Below, one piece after another: positions 56,546 through 64,000 of a DNA stretch of 64,000 bases. Origin of the DNA: Pseudomonadota bacterium. Its GTDB lineage: Bacteria; Pseudomonadota; Gammaproteobacteria; Burkholderiales; Burkholderiaceae_C. The position numbers and the translations under genes are program-made. The stretch is from the NCBI GenBank assembly GCA_020161065.1, contig JAIUPH010000017.1, positions 1-64,000 on the forward strand, in the 5' to 3' direction. Each line of letters begins with the position of its first letter. Position 1 is the first letter of the stretch. The notes beneath the pieces were generated by a model. It ran no database searches. It had not been told where the DNA came from and saw only the letters and a program-made list of their open reading frames with translations.

Positions 56546-58012
56546 ATGCCGTCGGGAACCAATGAAGCGCCGCTGCGGCTGCAGCTCTACCGCCGCCTGC
56601 GCGCCGCCATCGAGCAGGGCAGCCTGGCGCCGGGCGCGCGGCTGCCGCCGTCGCGGCTGCACGCGCAGACGCTGGGCGTCTCGCGCAACACCGTGCTGTG
56701 GGCGCTGCAGCGGCTGCAGGCCGAGGGCTACGTGGTGGCGCGCGTGGGCGACGGCACGCGCGTGGCGCCCGACCTGCCGCGGCAGGATTCGCGGCGCGCG
56801 GCGCGCGCGCCGGCGCTGCGCAGCACCCGCGGCAGCCACCGCGCGCAGCCGGCGCCCGCGCTGTCGCAGCGCGGCCGGCAGATCGCCGACACCGCCTTGC
56901 GCTGGCAGCCGCCGCTGACCGCGGCGCTGCCGTTTCGCATCGGCGCGCCGGAGGTCGAGCAGTTTCCTTTCGCCACCTGGGACCGGCTGACGCGGCGGCT
57001 GGCGGCCGGCGAGCGCCGCGCGCTGGCGCAGTATCTCGACCCGGCCGGCCTGGCCGAGCTGCGCGAGGCCATCGCGCAGTGGCTGTGGGCCTCGCGCGGC
57101 GTGCACTGCGACGCCGGCCAGGTGCTGGTGTGCGCCGGCTCGCAGCAGGCGCTGGACCTCGTCGGCCGGCTGCTGCTGGACGCCGGCGACGAGGTGATGG
57201 TGGAAGACCCTGGATACCCGGGTATCCGAGCGGCTTTGCTGGGCCAGGGCGCGCTGGTGCGCCCGGTGCCGGTGGGCGGCGAAGGTCTGGCCATCGCCGA
57301 GGGCGCGGCGCGCTGGCCGCGCGCGCGGCTGCTGGTGGTGACGCCCACGCACCAGTTCCCGACCGGCGTGCGCATGAGCCTCAAGCGCCGGCTGGCGCTG
57401 CTGGACTGGGCGCGCAGCAGCAACGGCTGGGTGGTGGAAGACGACTACGACGGCGAGTTCCAGTACGGCCCGCACCGCATCCCCGCGCTGTCGGGCCTGC
57501 CGCAGGCCGACCGCGTGCTGCACGTCGGCACCTTCTCCAAGACGCTGCATCCGGGGCTGCGGCTGGGCTTCATCGTGCTGCCGCACGCGCTGCTGCCGGC
57601 CTTTGCCGCGGCGCGCGCGCTGGCCGACCGCCACGCGCCCGGCGAGGCGCAGGCGGTGCTGGCGCGCTTCATCGCCGACGGGCACCTGCTGCGCCACCTG
57701 AACCGCATGCGCGAGCTGTACCCGCAGCGCCAGCAGGCGCTGATCGACGCGCTGGCGCGCGCCAGCGGCGGCGCGCTGCGGCTGGCGCCGTCGGAGCAGG
57801 GCATGCACCTGCTGCACGAGATTCCAGCGCACCGCAGCGATCTGGCGCTGTCGCAGCGCGCCTTGCAGGCCGGCGTGGTGCTGGCGCCGCTGTCGCGCTA
57901 CACCATCGAGTCGGGCCGCCGCGGCTGGCTGTTCGGCTACGCCGGCTTCGACGCCGCGCTGCTGCGCGAGGCGGCGGCGCGGCTGGGCCGGCTGTGCCGC
58001 GCCGGCGGCTGA
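56546..58012 (+). CDS. MocR/PdxR-type regulator (GntR HTH fused to aminotransferase)
   Basis: 488 residues from ATG 56546; AAGGAG lies 10 nt upstream, and a TTG at 56540 is alternative. The GntR HTH (RAAIEQGSLAPGARLPPSRL, SRNTVLWALQRLQAEGYV) is followed by a type I aminotransferase fold. The PLP lysine is in GTFSKTLHPGLRLGF, and EDDYDGEFQY is also conserved. It may control the divergent OsmC-PaiB-GNAT operon. Confidence 0.93.
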   Translation: MPSGTNEAPLRLQLYRRLRAAIEQGSLAPGARLPPSRLHAQTLGVSRNTVLWALQRLQAEGYVVARVGDGTRVAPDLPRQDSRRAARAPALRSTRGSHRAQPAPALSQRGRQIADTALRWQPPLTAALPFRIGAPEVEQFPFATWDRLTRRLAAGERRALAQYLDPAGLAELREAIAQWLWASRGVHCDAGQVLVCAGSQQALDLVGRLLLDAGDEVMVEDPGYPGIRAALLGQGALVRPVPVGGEGLAIAEGAARWPRARLLVVTPTHQFPTGVRMSLKRRLALLDWARSSNGWVVEDDYDGEFQYGPHRIPALSGLPQADRVLHVGTFSKTLHPGLRLGFIVLPHALLPAFAAARALADRHAPGEAQAVLARFIADGHLLRHLNRMRELYPQRQQALIDALARASGGALRLAPSEQGMHLLHEIPAHRSDLALSQRALQAGVVLAPLSRYTIESGRRGWLFGYAGFDAALLREAAARLGRLCRAGG

Positions 58013-58032
58013 TCAACGCCGATCAGCGCCGA

Positions 58033-58950
58033 TCAGCGCAAAGCCAGGTCCAGCGCCACGCCGGCGAAGACCGCAAAGCCTAACCAGTGATTCAGGCGGA
58101 AGGCCTTGAAGCAGCCGTCGCGCGTGCGGCCGCGGATCAGCGTGTAGTGCCACAGCGCCTGCGCCGCCGCGGCGGCGATGCCCAGCAGGTACACCCACCC
58201 CAGCCCCAGGCGCAGCCCCAGCCAGGCCCAGATGGCCAGGTGCGCGGCGTAGAAGGCCATCACCGCGGCCACGTCGAAGCGGCCGAGCGTGATCGCCGAG
58301 GTCTTCATGCCGATGCGCAGGTCGTCGTCGCGGTCGACCATCGCGTACTCGGTGTCGTAGGCCAGCACCCAGAACAGGTTGCCGACCAGCAGCCCCCAGG
58401 CATGCGGCGGCACCGCGGCGTTGACGGCCGCCGGCGACGGGTCCAGCCCGCCCAGCGTTGCGGCAAAGGCCATCGGGATGCCGAAGCTGAAGGCGATGCC
58501 CAGCACCGCCTGCGGCATGGCCAGCACGCGCTTGGCGTAGGGGTACAGCAGCGTGATCGCCAGCCCCGCGAACGACAGCCAGATGGTCGGCGGGTTGGTC
58601 GTCAACACCAGGCCGAAGGCGCAGAAGGCGAGCAGCGCGCCGAACTGCAGCGCCTGCCGCACGCTGAGGTCGCCCGCGGTGACCGGGCGCTGCGCGGTGC
58701 GCTTGACGTGGCGGTCGAAGTCGCGGTCGGCCACGTCGTTGACGCAGCAGCCCGCGCTGCGCATCAGCACCGTGCCGAGCACGAAGACGATCAGCAGGTG
58801 CCAGCCGGGAAAACCGTCGGCCGCGATCCACAGCGCCGACAGCGTGGGCCACAACAGCAGCAGCCAGCCCGCGGGGCGGTCCCAGCGGATCAGGTCCAGG
58901 TACAGCGCGAGGCGGCTGCGCGGGCGGTGGGGCACGGCTTCGGCGGTCAT
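58033..58950 (-). CDS. ubiA: 4-hydroxybenzoate polyprenyltransferase
   Basis: Membrane enzyme of ubiquinone synthesis that adds the polyprenyl chain to 4-hydroxybenzoate. 305 residues from ATG 58950 ([13 protein letters not shown]). The two Asp-rich motifs are [15 protein letters not shown] and [16 protein letters not shown], and about eight membrane helices are visible. The longer start at 58977 is unlikely. It is convergent with the MocR gene and divergent from psuG, 35 bp apart. Confidence 0.96.
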   Translation of the reverse strand: MTAEAVPHRPRSRLALYLDLIRWDRPAGWLLLLWPTLSALWIAADGFPGWHLLIVFVLGTVLMRSAGCCVNDVADRDFDRHVKRTAQRPVTAGDLSVRQALQFGALLAFCAFGLVLTTNPPTIWLSFAGLAITLLYPYAKRVLAMPQAVLGIAFSFGIPMAFAATLGGLDPSPAAVNAAVPPHAWGLLVGNLFWVLAYDTEYAMVDRDDDLRIGMKTSAITLGRFDVAAVMAFYAAHLAIWAWLGLRLGLGWVYLLGIAAAAAQALWHYTLIRGRTRDGCFKAFRLNHWLGFAVFAGVALDLALR

Positions 58951-58985
58951 CGAAGGCGGATTATCGGGACGTAGCATCGAGCGTC

Positions 58986-59918
58986 ATGACGAACGTCCAC
59001 CCTTCGCACCCACTGCTCGACCTGCACCCCGAGGTCGCGCAGGCGCTGGCCGCCGGTGCGCCGGTGGTGGCGCTGGAATCGACCCTCATCGCCCACGGCA
59101 TGCCCTGGCCGCACAACCTGCAGACGGCGCGGCGGCTGGAAGCCGAGGTGCGCGCGCACGGCGCCGTGCCGGCCACCATCGCGGTGCTGGGCGGGCGGCT
59201 GAAGGCCGGCCTCGGTGACGCGGATCTGCAAGCGCTGGCGCAACGCGGCCCGCAGATCGCCAAACTGAGCCGGCGCGACCTCGCCGCCTGCGTGGCGCGC
59301 GGCGAGGACGGCGCCACCACGGTGGCGGCGACGATGATCGTCGCGGCGCTGGCCGGCATCCGCGTCTTCGCCACCGGCGGCATCGGCGGTGTTCACCGCG
59401 GCGCCGGCGAGAGCTTCGACATCAGCGCCGACCTGCTGGAACTGGCGCAGACCCCGGTGGCGGTGGTCTGCGCCGGCGCCAAGAGCATCCTCGACCTCGG
59501 CCTGACGCTGGAAGTGCTGGAGACCCACGGCGTGCCGGTGGTCGGCTACGGCACCGACACGCTGCCCGCCTTCTACGTGCGCGACAGCGGCATCGCGCTG
59601 CCGCAGCGCGTCGATGGCCCGCAGGCGGCGGCGCGCCTGATGCACGCGCAATGGGCGTTAGGCCTGAAGGCCGGCCTGGTGTTCGCCAACCCCATTCCGC
59701 CGGAACACGCGCTGCCGCGCGAGCGCGTCGACGCCGCCATCGCCCGGGCCCTGGCCGACGCGCAGGCCCAGGGCATCCGCGGCAAGGCCAGCACGCCCTT
59801 TCTGCTGCAACGCGTGAGCGAACTGACCGGCGGCGACAGCCTGGCGGCCAACCTGGCGCTGGTGCTGAACAACGCCGCGGTGGCGGCGCAGGTGGCGGCG
59901 GCTGATGCGCGGCTTTGA
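58986..59918 (+). CDS. psuG: Pseudouridine-5'-phosphate glycosidase
   Basis: Splits pseudouridine 5'-phosphate into uracil and ribose 5-phosphate. 310 residues. Typical family segments are VVALESTLIAHGMPWPHN, TIAVLGGRLKAGL, DGATTVAATMIVA and ATGGIGGVHRGA. The kinase partner psuK is not adjacent. It is convergent with a toxin-antitoxin pair, 9 bp between the stops. Confidence 0.95.
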   Translation: MTNVHPSHPLLDLHPEVAQALAAGAPVVALESTLIAHGMPWPHNLQTARRLEAEVRAHGAVPATIAVLGGRLKAGLGDADLQALAQRGPQIAKLSRRDLAACVARGEDGATTVAATMIVAALAGIRVFATGGIGGVHRGAGESFDISADLLELAQTPVAVVCAGAKSILDLGLTLEVLETHGVPVVGYGTDTLPAFYVRDSGIALPQRVDGPQAAARLMHAQWALGLKAGLVFANPIPPEHALPRERVDAAIARALADAQAQGIRGKASTPFLLQRVSELTGGDSLAANLALVLNNAAVAAQVAAADARL

Positions 59919-59927
59919 GCGCCTTCT

Positions 59928-60452
59928 TCAACCCCGCAACAAATTCCCCAGCGCCCTGCCCGTCCGGTCGCGGTAGACGTCGAAATCGGCGTCGATCGAC
60001 AGCACGTGGCGGATCTTCAGCCGGGTGGCGGCCTCGGCGATGGAGGCGTCGGCCAGGTCGAAGGGCAGCGACGCGAAGCGTTCGCTGATGCGCAGCACTT
60101 CGGTCAGGCTGCCGTCGACGGCGCGGTCCAGCGCCAGGCCGCCGCGCTGCACCCAGCGCAGGAAGTCCAGCGCCGCGTCGTTGTGGATGCGCCGGGCCAG
60201 CAGCGCGCAGACCTCGGTGGCCACCGGCCAGGTGCCGACGAGCGTGGCGGCCGGGTTGTGGCGCAGCCAGTCCAGCACCGGCAGGTGCCAGCGGTCGGCG
60301 CCGTTGAACAGCGCGATCAGCGGGCCGCTGTCTGCCAGCACCGGGCCGCGGTGCGGCAGCCGGTAGGCCACCGACGGCTCGCGCACCTCGGTTGCCGGTG
60401 GTGGCGGCGGCGGCGGCGCGGCAGCGGCCGCTCGGCGGCGCGTGCTGGGCAT
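59928..60452 (-). CDS. PIN-domain toxin (VapC-like)
   Basis: 174 residues. The first 35 residues are Ala/Pro-rich (eight consecutive Pro) and unusual. The PIN fold starts VLADSGPLIALFNGADRWH and carries acidic sites in TWPVATEVCALL, DLADASIAEAATRL and SIDADFDVYR, so all are present. Expected to be an RNase neutralised by the upstream ribbon-helix-helix antitoxin, to which it is joined by a TGATG overlap. Confidence 0.88.
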   Translation of the reverse strand: MPSTRRRAAAAAPPPPPPPATEVREPSVAYRLPHRGPVLADSGPLIALFNGADRWHLPVLDWLRHNPAATLVGTWPVATEVCALLARRIHNDAALDFLRWVQRGGLALDRAVDGSLTEVLRISERFASLPFDLADASIAEAATRLKIRHVLSIDADFDVYRDRTGRALGNLLRG

Positions 60453-60721
60453 CAGCGGCGCCGGCCGCGCGCATCGTGCCGTTCGGCCCAGGCGTCGGCG
60501 GCTTCGCGGCGGTGGTTGGCGGCCAGGTGCGGCGGGCCGAAGTGGCGGCCGAAGAGGTCGGCGCCCAGCGCGTGCGCCGAGCGCGCGGGCTCGGCCTCGG
60601 GCTGGTCGAGGTAGGCCTGCAGCGCGGCGCGGATTACGTCGCTGGTGCTGCGCCCGCTGCTGTGCGCGCGCTGCCGCAAGCGCTCTTCGAGCGTGGCTTC
60701 GAGCTTGATGGTGACGGTCAT
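60452..60721 (-). CDS. Ribbon-helix-helix antitoxin
   Basis: 89 residues. The RHH/CopG domain is at the N-terminus (MTVTIKLEATLEERLRQRAH, then STSDVIRAALQAYLDQ). The basic C-terminal half (HRREAADAWAERHDARGRRR) should contact the PIN toxin encoded next. It presumably represses its own promoter through the inverted repeat upstream. Confidence 0.9.
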   Translation of the reverse strand: MTVTIKLEATLEERLRQRAHSSGRSTSDVIRAALQAYLDQPEAEPARSAHALGADLFGRHFGPPHLAANHRREAADAWAERHDARGRRR

Positions 60722-60738
60722 CGCGGTGCCGGCGGGTG

Positions 60739-60759
60739 GGTAATAGGGATGGTATTACC
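60739..60759. promoter_or_regulatory. Operator of the RHH-PIN toxin-antitoxin pair
   Basis: GGTAATA (60739-60745) and TATTACC (60753-60759) are perfect inverted repeats separated by 7 nt, 18 bp before the antitoxin start. The halves contain -10-like sequences, so binding would block transcription. Confidence 0.75.
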
Positions 60760-60827
60760 GAACGGCGCGGAGTGTCAACCGCCCGTCAACCGCCCGTCAT
60801 GCGAACGCGTCCGACCGCAACCGCGCG

Positions 60828-62456
60828 TCAACCGTCCAGCTGCTTCTGGAACACCAGCCCGGCGTGCTCGCGCAGCGCGTGGAAGTGGATCTTCGGCCAG
60901 TTGTCCTGCATCGCGCGCAGCTCGCCGGCGTATTCCAGCAGCACGCAAGGCGCGTCGACGGCGTCCAGCGCCACGCGGTGGGCGTTGCCGTCGATGAAGC
61001 GCTGCAGTTCCTTCGCATCGTCGCAGGTCACCCAGCGCGCCACGTTGTAGCGCGCCGGCTGGATGCGCGCCTTGACGCCGTATTCGTGCTCCAGGCGGTG
61101 CGCCACCACCTCGAACTGCAGCTGCCCCACCGCGCCCAGCAGCAGCACGCTGCCGGCCACCGGGCGGAAGACCTGGATCGCGCCTTCCTCGCCAAGCTGC
61201 GTCAGCCCGGCGCGGAGTTGCTTGGTCTTCAGCGGGTCGGCCACTTCGACCGAGCGGAACATCTCCGGCGCGAAGAAGGGCAGCCCGGTGAACTGCAGCG
61301 GCTCGCCTTCGCTGAGCGTGTCGCCCAACTGCAGCACGCCGTGGTTGGGAATGCCGATGATGTCGCCGGCGTAGGCCTCGTCCAGCAGCTCGCGGCGCTG
61401 GCTCATGAAGGTGACCACGGTGTTGGGCCGCAGCTCCTTGCCCGAGCGCGTGACCTTCAGCCGCATGCCGCGCTCGAAGCGGCCGCTGGCCACGCGCACG
61501 AAGGCGATGCGGTCGCGGTGCGCCGGGTCCATGTTGGCCTGGATCTTGAAGACCACGCCGCTGAACTTGGGCTCCTCGGGCTCCACCTTGCGCTGCATCG
61601 CGGCCTTGGCACCGGGCGGCGGCGCCAGGTCGACCAGCGCGTCCAGCACCTCGCGCACGCCGAAGTTGTTGATCGCCGAGCCGAAGAACATCGGCGTTAG
61701 GTGGCCGGCCAGGAACTCTTCCTCGTCGAACGAGGGCGCGGCTTCCTGCACCAGCTCGATCTCGCCGGCGGCCTGCTCGAAGGCGGGGCCGAAGCGCTGG
61801 GCCAGCACCGGGTTGGCCAGGCCTTCGATGATCTCGTCGTCGCCGCTGTCGTTGCGGTTCATGCGGTCTTCGCCGGGCGCGAACACGCGCATCTGCTGCC
61901 GGCGCAGGTCCAGCACGCCGCCGAACACCTTGCCCATGCCCACCGGCCAGGTGAAGGGCACGACGCCCATGCCCAGCTCGCGCTCGATCTCGTCCATCAG
62001 CGCCAGCGGTTCCTGCACCTCGCGGTCCATCTTGTTGACGAAGGTGAGGATGGGCGTGTTGCGCGCGCGGCAGACCTGCAGCAGCCGCCGCGTCTGCGGC
62101 TCCACGCCGTTGGCGGCGTCGATCACCATCAGCGCCGCGTCCACCGCGGTCAGCACGCGGTAGGTGTCTTCGCTGAAGTCCTGGTGGCCCGGCGTGTCCA
62201 GCAGGTTGATCACGCAGTCGCGGTATTCCATCTGCATCACGCTGCTGGCCACCGAGATGCCGCGCTGCTTCTCGATCTCCATCCAGTCCGACGTGGCGTG
62301 GCGGCTGGCCTTGCGCGCCTTGACGCTGCCGGCGATCTGGATCGCGCCGGAGAACAGCAGCAGCTTCTCGGTCAGCGTGGTCTTGCCGGCGTCGGGGTGG
62401 CTGATGATGGCGAAGGTGCGGCGGCGCCGCACCTGGGGGCTGAGTTCGGTCGTCAT
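60828..62456 (-). CDS. prfC: Peptide chain release factor 3
   Basis: GTPase that recycles RF1/RF2 after termination. 542 residues from ATG 62456. G1 AIISHPDAGKTTLTEKLL, G3 DTPGHQDFSEDTYR and G4 FVNKMDRE are present, with the RF3-specific switch ATSDWMEIEKQRGISV. Domains II and III follow to the end (VFQKQLDG). It lies 10 bp after proC and is probably co-transcribed with it. Confidence 0.97.
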   Translation of the reverse strand: MTTELSPQVRRRRTFAIISHPDAGKTTLTEKLLLFSGAIQIAGSVKARKASRHATSDWMEIEKQRGISVASSVMQMEYRDCVINLLDTPGHQDFSEDTYRVLTAVDAALMVIDAANGVEPQTRRLLQVCRARNTPILTFVNKMDREVQEPLALMDEIERELGMGVVPFTWPVGMGKVFGGVLDLRRQQMRVFAPGEDRMNRNDSGDDEIIEGLANPVLAQRFGPAFEQAAGEIELVQEAAPSFDEEEFLAGHLTPMFFGSAINNFGVREVLDALVDLAPPPGAKAAMQRKVEPEEPKFSGVVFKIQANMDPAHRDRIAFVRVASGRFERGMRLKVTRSGKELRPNTVVTFMSQRRELLDEAYAGDIIGIPNHGVLQLGDTLSEGEPLQFTGLPFFAPEMFRSVEVADPLKTKQLRAGLTQLGEEGAIQVFRPVAGSVLLLGAVGQLQFEVVAHRLEHEYGVKARIQPARYNVARWVTCDDAKELQRFIDGNAHRVALDAVDAPCVLLEYAGELRAMQDNWPKIHFHALREHAGLVFQKQLDG

Positions 62457-62466
62457 CGGTGGGTGT

Positions 62467-63276
62467 TCAGGCGCCGCGGCCCAGTTCCTCGGCGCGCGTG
62501 CGCGCCGCCAGCAAGGCCTTGACGAAGGCGGCCTGCACGCCGCTGTCGTCCAGCGAGGTGATCGCCGCATGCGTGGTGCCGCCCTTGGACGTGACCTGCG
62601 CGCGCAGCTCGGCCGGCGACAGCGGCGAGGCCTGCGCCAGCGCCGCGGCGCCGGCGACCGTGGCCTGCGCCAGGCGGCGGCTTTGCTCGGCGCTCAGGCC
62701 CATCTGCGTGCCGGCGGCCATCATCGCCTCGATGACGTAGAAGACGTAGGCCGGGCCCGAGCCCGAGAGCGCCGTCACCGCATCGAGGTCGGCCTCGCGC
62801 GCCACCCACAGCGACTGGCCGGTGGGCGCGAACAGCGCCTCCACCTGCGCGCGCTCGTCGGCGCCGACTTCGGGCCGCGCGTACAGCCCGGCGATGCCCT
62901 GGCCGATCAGCGCCGGCGTGTTGGGCATGGCGCGCACCACGCGCGCGCTGCCGCTGGCCTGCACGAGGCTGTCGCTGCGCACGCCGGCCATCACGCTGAG
63001 CTGCAGCGCGCCGGCCAGCAGGCCGCGGCAGGCCGCCGCCGCCTCGGCAAAGCTCTGCGGCTTGACGGCCCACACCACGGTGGCGGCCTGCTGCAAGGTG
63101 GCGTCGGCCGCCGGCCGGGCGCTGATGCCGAAGGCCTGCGCCAGCTTCTCGCGCTGCGCTTCGAAAGGTTCGACCACCAGGATGTCGGCAGCCGGGCGGC
63201 CGGCACGGACCAGGCCGCCGATCAGCGCGCTGGCCATGTTGCCGCCGCCGATGAAGGCGATGGGAGCTTGATTCAT
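62467..63276 (-). CDS. proC: Pyrroline-5-carboxylate reductase
   Basis: Last step of proline synthesis. 269 residues from ATG 63276. The Rossmann start is IAFIGGGNMASALIGGLV. Family motifs are VWAVKPQS, RAMPNTPALIGQGIAGL, TALSGSGPAYVFYVIEAM and the C-terminal QVTSKGGTTHAAI. The longer frame to 63522 runs into the upstream region and is not expected to be coding. Confidence 0.96.
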   Translation of the reverse strand: MNQAPIAFIGGGNMASALIGGLVRAGRPAADILVVEPFEAQREKLAQAFGISARPAADATLQQAATVVWAVKPQSFAEAAAACRGLLAGALQLSVMAGVRSDSLVQASGSARVVRAMPNTPALIGQGIAGLYARPEVGADERAQVEALFAPTGQSLWVAREADLDAVTALSGSGPAYVFYVIEAMMAAGTQMGLSAEQSRRLAQATVAGAAALAQASPLSPAELRAQVTSKGGTTHAAITSLDDSGVQAAFVKALLAARTRAEELGRGA

Positions 63277-63325
63277 GGCCGGCAGTGTAGGGCGCCGGCG
63301 CCGACATGCGCTCCAATACGCTCCC

Positions 63326-64000
63326 ATGTACGGCCCCTTGCATGGCGACCCGCACGGCCCCTTCTCACGGCGCATGCGCGGCCTGCTGGCGGCCGCCGGG
63401 CTGTGCGCGGCGCTGGCGGCCGTGGCCGCGCCCAAGGTGCTGCGGATCGCCAGCGAAAGCGAGACCGGCTTCGACCCCGCGCGGGTGGGCGACGCGCGCT
63501 CGTTCCGCGTCACCAGCCACATCTTCGAAACGCTGCTGCACTACGACCCGCTGGCGCGGCCGGTCAAGCTGCGCCCGCTGACCGCCGCCGCGATGCCCGA
63601 GCCCTCGGCCGACTTCCGCACCTGGACCGTGCGCCTGCAGCCGGGCATCTTCTTCACCGACGACGCGGCCTTCGGCGGCAAGCCGCGCGAGCTGGTGGCG
63701 GCCGACTACGCCTACAGCATCCGCCGCCTGGCCGACCCCGCCACCAAGAGCCCGGGCTGGAGCGCGATCGAGCAGGCCGGCATCAGCGGCCTGGCCGCGC
63801 TGCGCCGCGAGGCCATCGATCGACGCAAGCCCTTCGACTACGACCGGGCGCTGCCCGGCCTGCAGGTGCTGGACCGCCACACGCTGCGCTTCCAGCTCGA
63901 CGCCGGCCGGCCGCGCTTTGCGCAATGGCTGGCCGATGCGGCCACCGCCGCGGTGGCGCGCGAGGTGATCGAGGCCGAGGGCGACCGCTCGATGCAGCAC
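63326..64000 (+). CDS. Peptide-binding protein (SBP family 5), 3' end outside the window
   Basis: 225 codons visible from ATG 63326; ATG 63374 is an alternative start closer to the signal peptide (RGLLAAAGLCAALAAVAA). The mature part starts KVLRIASESETGFDPARVGD and contains SHIFETLLHYDPLARP and WTVRLQPGIFFTDDAAF, typical of SBP_bac_5 proteins. The Glu-Thr-Gly-Phe start resembles binding proteins for oligopeptides or heme-like ligands, but the ligand is not predictable. Divergent from proC. Confidence 0.88.
   Translation, partial: MYGPLHGDPHGPFSRRMRGLLAAAGLCAALAAVAAPKVLRIASESETGFDPARVGDARSFRVTSHIFETLLHYDPLARPVKLRPLTAAAMPEPSADFRTWTVRLQPGIFFTDDAAFGGKPRELVAADYAYSIRRLADPATKSPGWSAIEQAGISGLAALRREAIDRRKPFDYDRALPGLQVLDRHTLRFQLDAGRPRFAQWLADAATAAVAREVIEAEGDRSMQH

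Noticed and set aside
58010-58036. Direct repeat CGCCGATCAG after the MocR gene
   Set aside because: Two short copies only, spanning the convergent stop region; no sign of an attachment site or terminator function.

Overview
The window is about 70% GC and reads as the replication-origin region of a betaproteobacterial chromosome, most likely order Burkholderiales near the Rubrivivax/Leptothrix/Roseateles group. That placement is an inference from gene order (gyrB-dnaN-dnaA divergent from rpmH-rnpA-yidD-yidC-mnmE), codon usage, a PEP-CTERM protein, PrsT-like TPR proteins and a glycine-rich RRM protein. No tRNA, rRNA or CRISPR array was seen.

Layout. 1-9029 is the origin block: gyrB (3' end outside the window), dnaN and dnaA on the minus strand; rpmH, rnpA, yidD, yidC and mnmE on the plus strand. 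9061-14880 holds apt, a KefB/KefC-type antiporter, and the lipopolysaccharide genes kdsD-kdsC-lptC followed by a short-chain dehydrogenase whose catalytic Tyr position is Thr. 14970-23084 is mixed metabolism: RRM protein, GMC oxidoreductase, HDOD protein, acyl-CoA synthetase, CodA-like deaminase, GST and two small proteins. 23153-31476 carries a PEP-CTERM protein and two very large TPR proteins that flank a thioredoxin-like protein. 31574-35090 is an alpha/beta hydrolase plus NatAB-type ABC exporter operon; the hydrolase contains a small palindromic repeat inserted in frame.

35563-40250 is the most interesting block. A LuxR-type regulator is followed by a 50-residue peptide with a double-glycine-type leader and a core that is an exact tandem duplication of GPNGTW. 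An HlyD-type adaptor and a C39-peptidase ABC exporter come next. Lux-box-like elements starting CTGTAAGG lie before both the regulator and the peptide. No luxI, modification enzyme or immunity gene is recognisable nearby, so this looks like a self-contained regulated peptide secretion cassette.

40258-44547 contains tgt, queA and recG. 44553-53100 separates recG from oxyR. It contains a vapBC pair whose toxin has an in-frame stop, then a GntR-regulated peptide/amide uptake cluster (dual ABC ATPase, two permeases, binding protein, C45-type hydrolase) and an alpha/beta hydrolase. 53097-64000 runs oxyR, an Fpg/Nei glycosylase, acetyltransferase, PaiB-like and OsmC-like proteins, a MocR regulator, ubiA, psuG, a second toxin-antitoxin pair with a clear operator, prfC, proC and the start of another peptide-binding protein.

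Most operons here are tightly packed with ATGA, GTGA, TTGA or TGATG stop/start overlaps, so start sites are well constrained in many places. Very long open frames opposite real genes are a product of the high GC content.
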